From assembly GCA_002319925.1 (NCBI GenBank), contig DCFP01000144.1, positions 1-29,988 of the forward strand: 29,988 nucleotides of DNA. Reading direction: 5' to 3'. This DNA comes from Holophagaceae bacterium UBA1801 (GTDB lineage: Bacteria; Acidobacteriota; Holophagae; Holophagales; Holophagaceae). Both the position numbers and the translations under genes were made by a program. Shown piece by piece: positions 6,749 through 12,330 of this stretch (position 1 is the first letter of the stretch; the number at the start of each line of letters is the position of its first letter). The notes under the pieces were generated by a model. The model made no database searches, was not told the DNA's origin, and was given only the letters and a program-made list of their open reading frames with translations.

Positions 6749-7300
6749 GTGAAACACTGGCCGCTGTCCCTGTTGAGTCTCCTGCTCCTGAGTACGCGCG
6801 TTGAGGCGGGGATCATCGATGGAGTTTCCATCGACCTTGGAAAATCCGCTTCGACCAACTGTGATCTCACGCTTATCAGGGTCGGTGTGCAGAAGAACTG
6901 GCAGAAGCAGTGGTTCAAGGAAGGTGCGTGGCACGTCGGCGGCTACTGGGATTTGAGCCTGGGCTACTGGGACAACCAATCCGCAGAGAAAACCAATTCC
7001 GGAATCCTGGATATCGGCCTGACGCCGACATTCAGGCTCGAACAGAATGACCCTTCGGCCGTGAGCCCGTATTTGGAAGCCGCCGTTGGCGTTCATTTCC
7101 TTTCCCATTCTTCGGTCAGCGCCCATCGGGAGTTCGGCAGCTCCTTCCAGTTCGGTGATCACGTCGGGGCAGGCATCCGTTTCGGTCGAAATCATGCCTA
7201 CGACCTGAGCTACCGCTTCCAGCATCTCTCCAATGCCGGCATCAAGGCGCCGAACCAGGGCATCAACTACAACCAAGTCCGGTTCGGGGTTCACTTCTGA
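6749..7300 (+). CDS. pagL: PagL-like lipid A 3-O-deacylase (acyloxyacyl hydrolase family), outer membrane
   Basis: The preferred start is the GTG at 6749: GGAG lies five bases upstream, and it gives a textbook signal peptide, VKHWPLSLLSLLLLSTRVEA, with cleavage before GIID. The frame is open further up (GTG 6620, ATG 6683, 6692, 6713), so a longer form is possible. The mature 163 residues look like an 8-strand outer-membrane barrel with alternating aromatic residues (WHVGGYWDLSLGYWDN) and end in Phe (RFGVHF). The family active-site region is YRFQHLSNAGIKAPNQGIN with H159 and S161. PagL enzymes remove the 3-linked acyl chain of lipid A. By spacing, the third catalytic residue (Glu in Pseudomonas PagL) seems to be Asn173 here, so activity is likely but not certain. 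A strong terminator follows the stop. Confidence 0.85.
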   Translation: MKHWPLSLLSLLLLSTRVEAGIIDGVSIDLGKSASTNCDLTLIRVGVQKNWQKQWFKEGAWHVGGYWDLSLGYWDNQSAEKTNSGILDIGLTPTFRLEQNDPSAVSPYLEAAVGVHFLSHSSVSAHREFGSSFQFGDHVGAGIRFGRNHAYDLSYRFQHLSNAGIKAPNQGINYNQVRFGVHF

Positions 7301-7310
7301 GCATTGAAAC

Positions 7311-7350
7311 GAAAAAGACCCCCGGGTCAGCGACCTGGGGGTCTTCTCTT
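7311..7350. terminator. Bidirectional terminator between convergent genes
   Basis: A long stem: AAGACCCCCGGGTC (7315-7328), loop AGC, GACCTGGGGGTCTT (7332-7345), with one G-T wobble. On the plus strand TCTCTT follows; on the minus strand the stem is followed by TTTCG, giving a UUUUU run. It can end both the PagL-like gene (+) and the 181-residue gene (-). Confidence 0.88.
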
Positions 7351-7392
7351 GTGCGGTCCGATGGAACGAGGATGGATGAGCGTTCACGGAAT

Positions 7393-7938
7393 TCATACGA
7401 AGGAGAATCCTTGGAGGAGATCTTCGTCATCGTCGCTCCTTGGAAGCTCACCCAGGCTCTTCTGACCCGCCAGTCGAGGGGCCGAACCCTTGATTGGCCG
7501 CGGCGGAAGCGAAAGCTGAGCAGTCATCAAAGCGGGTGCCTCGGTCGCGATCAGTTCCCCTCCGGCCAGCAAGTAGGCGCGGTCATAGGGAAGTTCCTGG
7601 AAGATGTGAAACACATCTCCAAACGTGAGCTGCCTGATTAAGTTCACAGGAATCAAACGCAGCTCGACTTTGGCCTTCACATCTGGCAACGGATGACGCC
7701 CCGGCTGCATGAATCTCCGCGGAATACCGTTCTCGATATACAGCCCTATTCGATCATCCGGAACCGTGATTTCTGGCTGGGATGGCGCAGGCGGCTTGCC
7801 TTTCCAAAACCGTTGGATCAATCGCCGCAGCCAGTGGACCCTTGGTTCCTTGGTTTGCTCCGGATGGAGCCGGGCGTGCTGTTCCTGCGTGTGACGCAGA
7901 TGCCACTCGATTTCTTGACCTAGTAATGCGTTGAACAT
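7393..7938 (-). CDS. Uncharacterised 181-residue protein downstream of rtcB (possible band-7/SPFH-like core)
   Basis: The start ATG at 7938 has AAGGAG at 9 bases, so the gene is well supported. There is no signal peptide or membrane helix. Residues 1-55 are basic and Gln/His-rich (HLRHTQEQHARLHPEQ, then WLRRLIQRFWKGKPP). Residues 58-115 contain VPDDRIGLYIENGIPRRFMQPGRHPLPDVKAKVELR, which loosely resembles the first strands of band-7/SPFH domains (a glycine-rich turn followed by a PG-H motif and VELR). The remainder has LPYDRAYLLAGGELIATEAP and ends in an acidic stretch DDDEDLLQ. I do not recognise the family with confidence. It follows rtcB in the same direction after 171 bases that hold two stem-loops, so it may be co-transcribed with rtcB or have its own promoter. 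A role connected to RNA repair would be inference. Confidence 0.75.
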   Translation of the reverse strand: MFNALLGQEIEWHLRHTQEQHARLHPEQTKEPRVHWLRRLIQRFWKGKPPAPSQPEITVPDDRIGLYIENGIPRRFMQPGRHPLPDVKAKVELRLIPVNLIRQLTFGDVFHIFQELPYDRAYLLAGGELIATEAPALMTAQLSLPPRPIKGSAPRLAGQKSLGELPRSDDDEDLLQGFSFV

Positions 7939-7983
7939 GGTGTTGCTCCTTGTGTTGAGTGGTAAGTGATACCGCTGAAAATG

Positions 7984-8051
7984 GTTCGATCTAGAGATTG
8001 AACAAACGCTCCCATCCCGATGGGGCGGCCTTGAGAAGGGCCTTGCCCCAT
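7984..8051 (-). promoter_or_regulatory. Leader of the 181-residue gene with strong stem-loop and imperfect palindrome
   Basis: At 8020-8051, ATGGGGCGGCC pairs with GGCC-TT-GCCCCAT around an 8-base loop (11 bp with a 2-base bulge). At 7984-8003 lies an imperfect palindrome with ends GTTC and GAAC around a central CTAG. A small CCGCC-TGA-GGCGG hairpin at 8076-8088 follows the rtcB stop. None has a T-run, so they are not classic terminators. Confidence 0.4.
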
Positions 8052-8109
8052 GGAGAGAGGTGGTTCGTGGATACGCCGCCTGAGGCGGTTGGTCAGTGGC
8101 GAAGGACCA

Positions 8110-9276
8110 TCATCCCTTCACGCACATTACTTGTTTGAGTGTGTGGACGGCTTCCACGAGATCACGCTGGTTCTCCATGACCTCGTCGATGTCTTTGTAG
8201 GCGCCGGGCAGCTCATCGATGACGCCAGTATCCTTGCGGCATTCCACATTTTTGGTCTGGGACAGGACATCCGCGGCGGAGAAAGTTTTCTTGGCCTTCG
8301 ACCGGGACATGCGACGGCCAGCGCCGTGAGAGGCGGATTCGAACGAATCCGCTTCACCCAGCCCTCGAACAATGTAGGACTTGGTGCCCATGGATCCAGG
8401 GATGATGCCCATGTCGTCTTTCCTCGCGCGGATGGCGCCCTTGCGGGTCACAAAGACCCTCTCGCCGAAATGCTCCTCCGCGGCCACGTAGTTGTGGTGA
8501 CAGGTGATGGCTTGATCGAAGGTGATCTCCGGAAAGAACCCCGCCAGAACCGTTTTGAACAAATGCAGCATCACGGCCCGATTCTCGCGCGCGTAAGCCT
8601 GGGCCCAGAACAGATCGTGCTGGTAGGCGTCGAACTCAGGGGAACCCTCCAGGAACACCGCAAGGTTCCGGTCAGGCAGATGCGCGTTGCATGGCAACTG
8701 CTTGGCCTTGGCGATATGTGCCTCGGCCAACTCCTTCCCGATATTCCGGCTGCCGGAGTGCAGCATCACCCACACGCGCTGGTCTTCATCGAGGCAAAGT
8801 TCGATGAAATGATTCCCGCTCCCCAGTGTTCCGAGTTGGCGCATAGCCTTGCTTTCCAAGCCCCTGGTCCTCGGATCCAGGTCCTTGAACCCGGCGAAGA
8901 GAACCTTTGCGGGGATCCAACTCACTGGGGAGGCGTGCTCGTGGAAGCCGACTGGGATGGCACGCTCCACGGCCATTCGAAGATCGTGGAGGGAATCCGG
9001 CAGTCTGGAAGCAGTGATGGACGACCTGACGGCTGCCATTCCACACCCGATGTCCACGCCCACGGCAGCGGGTGCGACGGCACCTTTCATGGCAATGACT
9101 GAGCCGACGGTGGCGCCGATCCCGGCGTGAACATCAGGCATCGCTGCCACGTGGGAATGGACCCAGGGCAGTTTGGCCACATTCTTGAGCTGATCGATGG
9201 CTTCGCTTTCCAACGCGCCAAGACCCGCCCAAATCTTGATGGGGACGCGGTCCCCCTTGAGGATGGTCAGTGTCAT
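8110..9276 (-). CDS. rtcB: RtcB-family RNA-splicing ligase (3'-phosphate/5'-OH RNA ligase)
   Basis: The 388-residue protein joins RNA 2',3'-cyclic-phosphate or 3'-phosphate ends to 5'-OH ends using GTP and Mn2+. Motifs are complete: MPDVHAGIGATVGSV, the metal site VGVDIGCGM (D75, C78), GSGNHFIEL (H156), MLHSGSRNIG (H173), CHHNY (H260/261), and the guanylylated histidine H317 in SASHGAGRRMSRS. At 388 residues it is of the compact bacterial type. The start is fixed by AAGGAGA four bases before the ATG, and this ATG overlaps by ATGA with the stop of a short upstream frame (listed separately). No archease, RtcA or RtcR gene and no sigma-54 -24/-12 promoter was seen, unlike the E. coli operon. A probable partner is the 181-residue gene downstream. 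Confidence 0.95.
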   Translation of the reverse strand: MTLTILKGDRVPIKIWAGLGALESEAIDQLKNVAKLPWVHSHVAAMPDVHAGIGATVGSVIAMKGAVAPAAVGVDIGCGMAAVRSSITASRLPDSLHDLRMAVERAIPVGFHEHASPVSWIPAKVLFAGFKDLDPRTRGLESKAMRQLGTLGSGNHFIELCLDEDQRVWVMLHSGSRNIGKELAEAHIAKAKQLPCNAHLPDRNLAVFLEGSPEFDAYQHDLFWAQAYARENRAVMLHLFKTVLAGFFPEITFDQAITCHHNYVAAEEHFGERVFVTRKGAIRARKDDMGIIPGSMGTKSYIVRGLGEADSFESASHGAGRRMSRSKAKKTFSAADVLSQTKNVECRKDTGVIDELPGAYKDIDEVMENQRDLVEAVHTLKQVMCVKG

Positions 9277-9463
9277 GACATCTCCTTGTACATGTTCATT
9301 CGGTTTCCAGGATCCGCCATGGGCATTTCGCTGGATTTAATGTCGACCGAGATGGAGTGATCAGGGACGTCAAAGCCACTGGTGACATCACCGCCGCTTA
9401 TTTGATTTCCCCCACCCACAACAGAATCGATCCGACTTTGACTGAATACTGTTCATTTTTCAT
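9273..9463 (-). pseudogene. Candidate small gene upstream of rtcB, apparently interrupted by a one-base frameshift
   Basis: An ATG at 9463 is preceded by a perfect AGGAGGTG at 4 bases. Its frame reads MKNEQYSVKVGSILLWVGEIK and stops after 21 codons (TAA, 9398-9400). Just before that stop is GGGTGGGGG. One extra G there would move the ribosome into a second frame that stays open for about 45 more codons (NQISGGDVTSGFDVPDHS...MNMYKEMS) and stops at 9273-9275, exactly overlapping the rtcB start as ATGA. The joined product would have 63 residues. The strong ribosome site, the open second frame and the ATGA overlap together suggest a real small gene coupled to rtcB. A 21-residue leader peptide is the alternative. 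I recognise no family. Confidence 0.4.
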
Positions 9464-9538
9464 CGTTCACCTCCTGGCGGTGTGGATCCATTTCAGGACA
9501 GACCCTTCCCGCCACATATCAATATTGTGGTTTCTATT

Positions 9539-9566
9539 GCTATAAATCTGAATTTTAGGTTTTCAA
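9539..9566 (-). promoter_or_regulatory. Predicted promoter for the rtcB transcript
   Basis: Minus strand: -35 TTGAAA (9566-9561), 16-base spacer, -10 TATAGC (9544-9539), inside the most AT-rich stretch of the window. It would give a leader of about 70 bases to the small frame at 9463. Confidence 0.45.
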
Positions 9567-9590
9567 AGAGATACGATGTAAACCCTTATT

Positions 9591-9618
9591 TATCTATAGA
9601 TACAATTTGATATCTATA
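9591..9618. repeat. TATCTATA direct repeats with a 12-bp palindrome
   Basis: TATCTATAGATA (9591-9602) is a perfect palindrome. Its first eight bases recur at 9611-9618, exactly 20 bp (two helical turns) away. They lie upstream of the predicted rtcB promoter, in an AT-rich spacer between it and tRNA-Gln. They could be regulator sites. Confidence 0.4.
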
Positions 9619-9642
9619 TTTTAAGGAGTCGCCTGAAGATCG

Positions 9643-9655
9643 GCCGAGCCTCGGC
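9643..9655. terminator. Hairpin downstream of tRNA-Gln
   Basis: GCCGAG-C-CTCGGC is a perfect 6-bp inverted repeat about 30 bases after the 3' end of tRNA-Gln (minus strand). There is no strong T-run next to it, so a terminator role is only possible. Confidence 0.35.
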
Positions 9656-9682
9656 TCAACCCGATCGGTTTGGGTAATGCAG

Positions 9683-9756
9683 TGGATGGGGGCGATGGGA
9701 TCGAACCATCATTCCGGGATTCAAAGTCCCGCGTCCTGCCATTGAACGAGCCCCCA
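9683..9756 (-). tRNA. tRNA-Gln (anticodon UUG)
   Basis: On the minus strand the acceptor stem TGGGGGC (9756-9750) pairs with GCCCCCA (9693-9687). The anticodon arm is CGGGA-CTTTGAA-TCCCG with anticodon TTG, and the T arm is GATGG-TTCGATC-CCATC. The U1-A72 pair is typical of glutamine tRNAs. The terminal CCA is encoded. The gene is complete, at 74 bases. Confidence 0.95.
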
Positions 9757-9827
9757 AAGCGGCCTGCTCCGTGAATCGAGTTCACAGTGAAGTGCTGCTT
9801 GGTCGCGTGTTGATGCAAGAGAACGTC

Positions 9828-9897
9828 GGGAATCCCCGTGGGAATCCCCCGGGTTCCTTCAGTGGGCGACAGGAGTCTGAAAGGCATCAAGCCTTTC
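9828..9897. repeat. Repeats and hairpin in the spacer upstream of tRNA-Gln
   Basis: GGGAATCCCC occurs twice (9828-9837 and 9840-9849), 12 bp apart. GAAAGGC (9879-9885) and GCCTTTC (9891-9897) form a perfect 7-bp stem with a 5-base loop. No open frame with a ribosome site was found between 9757 and 9989. Confidence 0.45.
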
Positions 9898-9942
9898 CAG
9901 CCTCAGCCATATGCTGATGCGGGATCCCACCAGAAGGTCGGG

Positions 9943-9989
9943 GCGCTTGGTTCTTGCGAACCAGACCCCTTGTCAGGTGGGGTCAGCGC
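9943..9989 (-). ncRNA. Perfect three-way-junction fold directly after a small gene
   Basis: Read on the plus strand: GCGCT / TGGTTC-TTGC-GAACCA / GACCCC-(9 bases)-GGGGTC / AGCGC. The outer 5-bp stem encloses two 6-bp stems, and no base is unpaired at the junction. On the minus-strand transcript it starts next to the TGA of the 51-residue gene, and one hairpin carries a GCAA tetraloop, a stable GNRA type. There is no T-run. It could protect the mRNA 3' end, be a processing site before tRNA-Gln, or act as a DNA cruciform. Confidence 0.5.
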
Positions 9990-10145
9990 TCAGGAGATGG
10001 ACAGCATGTCTGCTTGGCTCAGCACGCGATGGCCATCCTGGGGTCGGAAGTCTTGGCTCCCGGAAACCATCGCCACTCCGCTGCCAGTGCTGGCAGCGCA
10101 GTACCGAACGGCACTCGCTTCGCACTTGTAACGGTTGATGGTCAT
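9990..10145 (-). CDS. Small uncharacterised protein, 51 residues
   Basis: The ATG at 10145 (or the in-frame GTG at 10148) follows AAAGGAG at a suitable distance. The product begins MTINRYKCEASAVRYCAAST and ends DGHRVLSQADMLSIS. It has two cysteines eight residues apart, no membrane segment and no signal peptide. A TTGACA -35 box lies at a sensible distance upstream. The coding frame is short, so confidence rests on the ribosome site, the promoter and the protein-like composition. I do not recognise a family. It lies between the NrtR-like gene and tRNA-Gln, all on the same strand, and a three-way-junction fold begins at its stop codon. Confidence 0.6.
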   Translation of the reverse strand: MTINRYKCEASAVRYCAASTGSGVAMVSGSQDFRPQDGHRVLSQADMLSIS

Positions 10146-10187
10146 CACGGGGGGCTCCTTTCGACTGGACTCTACCAGGGATGCCTC

Positions 10188-10216
10188 AGCATGGAAGGTC
10201 GGATGAGTTTTGTCAA
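10188..10216 (-). promoter_or_regulatory. Predicted promoter of the 51-residue gene
   Basis: Minus strand: a perfect -35 TTGACA (10216-10211), 17-base spacer and a weaker -10 CATGCT (10193-10188). Transcription would start near 10181, about 35 bases before the ATG. Confidence 0.5.
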
Positions 10217-10281
10217 TCCAGTTTTTTTAAGAATATCTTTTTGTCATTTCCAAGTTAACGCCATGCACAAGCATCCAGTGC

Positions 10282-11046
10282 TCAAGGCTTGCGATCGTAG
10301 CGGTAGAGCGCTGCCGGCCGGTGATCGACCTCCTGCTGCATCTCGCCGGTCGGCGCCAACAGGCCCGTTGCCAACAGGCGCTTCCGGAAGGAATCCTTGT
10401 TCAATTTGCGCCCTAGCACCACCTCATGGACTTTCTGCAAGTCGTACAAGGTGAAACTCTCCGGCAGCATCTGGAAGGCAACGGGGCTGTAGTCCAGCTT
10501 CCCGCGCAGGCGCTTCACGGACATGGAAAGGATCTCGCCATGATCGAAGGCCAGTTCCAGGGGCTTGTTCACGGAAGAAAGGACCTCCACCGGCCCTCCC
10601 GCTTCTCCGGCCCACGGCACATGAATCCTGCCCAGCATCATCTCCGGGGATTCCAGCTTCATGCGCGCGAATCGCTCGTGGTCCACGAGCGCGTAGTAGG
10701 CGACGCTGAGGACCCGCGTGCGGGGATCCCTGCCCGGTGCACCAAAGGTGAAAAGCTGTTCGAGAAAAACCCCCTCCAGTCCCGCTTTGGCGGAGAGCAC
10801 CCGAGCCGCCGCCCAATCGAGGGACTCGTCCATCCGGACGAAGCCACCCGGCAAAGCCCAGAATCCGAGGAAAGGATGTTCCTGGCGTTTCACCAGGAGC
10901 GTGTGCAAGCTTCCCTCATGGATGGAAAGCAGCACTACGTCCACGGTTACCGAGGGGCGGTCGAACGCCTTGATATCGTAGGCCTGGAGAAAGAGCTCCT
11001 CGGCTCCCTTCACAGGCTTTTCCGTTTTCTTTGTATGACTGGCCAT
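10282..11046 (-). CDS. NrtR-like transcriptional regulator (inactive Nudix domain plus winged helix)
   Basis: The 254-residue protein has a Nudix fold in residues 30-165 (SVTVDVVLLSIHEGSLHTLLVKRQ, then FWALPGGFVRMDESLDWAAARVLSAKAGL) and a C-terminal winged helix in about residues 180-254 (LDYSPVAFQMLPESFTLYDLQKVHEVV, KDSFRKRLLATGLL). In the Nudix box the Gly, first Glu (E74), Arg (R82) and last Gly are kept, but the three glutamates of REUxEE are Val, Ala and Lys. Hydrolysis is therefore unlikely. This is the pattern of NrtR regulators, which bind ADP-ribose or related NAD metabolites and repress NAD or sugar genes. The divergent aminotransferase gene shares the upstream region, which contains a 19-bp inverted repeat. 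Its true target is not shown by the sequence. Confidence 0.88.
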   Translation of the reverse strand: MASHTKKTEKPVKGAEELFLQAYDIKAFDRPSVTVDVVLLSIHEGSLHTLLVKRQEHPFLGFWALPGGFVRMDESLDWAAARVLSAKAGLEGVFLEQLFTFGAPGRDPRTRVLSVAYYALVDHERFARMKLESPEMMLGRIHVPWAGEAGGPVEVLSSVNKPLELAFDHGEILSMSVKRLRGKLDYSPVAFQMLPESFTLYDLQKVHEVVLGRKLNKDSFRKRLLATGLLAPTGEMQQEVDHRPAALYRYDRKP

Positions 11047-11065
11047 GGATGCACCTGCTCTGCCC

Positions 11066-11084
11066 GGAGTTTATATGCAACTCC
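11066..11084. promoter_or_regulatory. Candidate operator between NrtR-like regulator and aminotransferase
   Basis: GGAGTT, 7-base spacer TATATGC, AACTCC is a perfect 6+6 inverted repeat in the 119-base divergent spacer, 20 bases before the regulator start. It could be an autoregulatory site. Confidence 0.4.
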
Positions 11085-11165
11085 CATCTATGCCAAAGTC
11101 CAGAATACGGCTGCAAACAATTCAATTCCCGCGACCGAATACAATTCCAGAAAAGGTGCAATCCC

Positions 11166-12329
11166 ATGAACATCAGCCTGCGCATGCGAGCGGTCCAGGA
11201 TCCGGTGATTCCCGTGATCCGCGAACTCATTCGCACTAACCCTGGAACCATCTCCCTTGGACAAGGCGTCGCATTCTATGGCCCGCCCCACCGGGCTCTG
11301 GAACAAGCTCGCGCGTTTGGCGCTTCCCCGGAGGATCACAAGTACACACCGGTGCAAGGGCTGGACTCCCTTCTGGAACTCATCACGCGAAAGTTGCGCT
11401 CGGAGAACGGCATCGCCACAGGAACAGAACTCCGGGTGATCGTTACGGCGGGCGGTAACATGGGCTTCCTGAACGCCCTGTTCGCCATCGCGGATCCAGG
11501 GGACGAGGTGATCCTGCCCTCGCCCTATTACTTCAATCAGGAGATGGCCCTCCGCATGCTGAACTGTCAGCCGGTGCCAGTCCCTACGAATGCGGACTAT
11601 CAACTCGACCTGGACCGCATCGAGTCAGCCATCACCAGCCGCACCAGAGCCATCGTCACCATCTCGCCCAACAACCCCACGGGCGCCGTCTATCCCGAAG
11701 CGGCTCTCCGGCACATCAACCGTTTGTGCCAAGAGCGGAACATCTATCACATCTCCGACGAAGCCTACGAGAACTTCCTCTTTGATGGCGCACAGCACTT
11801 CTCGCCCGGATCCATCGAAGGCTCCGGGAGCCACACCATCTCTCTCTTTTCGATGTCGAAGGCCTTCGGCTTCGCGAGCTGGCGCATCGGCTACATGGTG
11901 CTGCCGGCCCACCTTTTCTCAGCGGTCCTTAAAGCCCAGGACACCAACCTTATCTGCCCGGCAGCCATCTCTCAACGCGCGGCCATAGGGGCCCTGGAGA
12001 CGGGATCCGGATACTGCATGGAGCACTTGAAGACCATCCAGCATGTCCGTGAAATCGTGATCTCGGAACTGAACAATCTCCAGGGTCTGTGCGAGATCCC
12101 ATCAAGCAGGGGAGGGTTCTATTTCCTGATTCGTGTACCGCAATTCCAGGATTCCATGCTCCTCGCCCAGCGGCTGATCCAGGAGCATCACGTGGCCGTG
12201 GTGCCGGGTGTAGCCTTCGGCATGACGGACACGTGCGCGCTTCGGTTGTCCTACGGAGCCCTCGCCCCAGAGACGGCTCGGGAGGGAACTCAGCGATTCG
12301 TGAACGGATTGAAGAAAATCCTGGCCTGA
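11166..12329 (+). CDS. Class I/II pyridoxal-phosphate aminotransferase
   Basis: The 387-residue cytoplasmic enzyme is a fold-type I aminotransferase. It shows TISLGQGVAFYGPP near the start, KYTPVQGLDSLLELI, the cofactor loop VTAGGNMGFLNALF, SPNNPTGAVYP, ISDEAYENFLFDG, the Schiff-base lysine K232 in SMSKAFGFASWRIGYM, and the substrate arginine in ALRLSYG. The frame is open 45 codons upstream, but the ATG at 11166 has AAAAGGTG at 7 bases and aligns with the usual family start. This subgroup (aspartate/aromatic/kynurenine/methionine-type aminotransferases) cannot be separated further by eye, so the substrate is left open. It is transcribed away from the NrtR-like regulator and converges on the NAD-kinase-like gene. 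Confidence 0.92.
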   Translation: MNISLRMRAVQDPVIPVIRELIRTNPGTISLGQGVAFYGPPHRALEQARAFGASPEDHKYTPVQGLDSLLELITRKLRSENGIATGTELRVIVTAGGNMGFLNALFAIADPGDEVILPSPYYFNQEMALRMLNCQPVPVPTNADYQLDLDRIESAITSRTRAIVTISPNNPTGAVYPEAALRHINRLCQERNIYHISDEAYENFLFDGAQHFSPGSIEGSGSHTISLFSMSKAFGFASWRIGYMVLPAHLFSAVLKAQDTNLICPAAISQRAAIGALETGSGYCMEHLKTIQHVREIVISELNNLQGLCEIPSSRGGFYFLIRVPQFQDSMLLAQRLIQEHHVAVVPGVAFGMTDTCALRLSYGALAPETAREGTQRFVNGLKKILA

Positions 12330-12330
12330 A

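Noticed and set aside
8050..9102. Plus-strand open frame of 350 codons opposite rtcB
   Set aside because: rtcB is unmistakable on the other strand; this frame is its shadow.
9357..9545. Plus-strand 62-codon frame in the rtcB upstream region
   Set aside because: It has no ribosome site and is antisense to a better-supported small frame.
9277..9640. Sigma-54 promoter upstream of rtcB, as in E. coli rtcBA
   Set aside because: No GG-N10-GC element of the -24/-12 type was found on the minus strand, and no RtcR gene is nearby.
9683..10280. Integrated element at tRNA-Gln
   Set aside because: The region next to the tRNA looked like an island, but no repeated tRNA end, integrase or phage gene is present.
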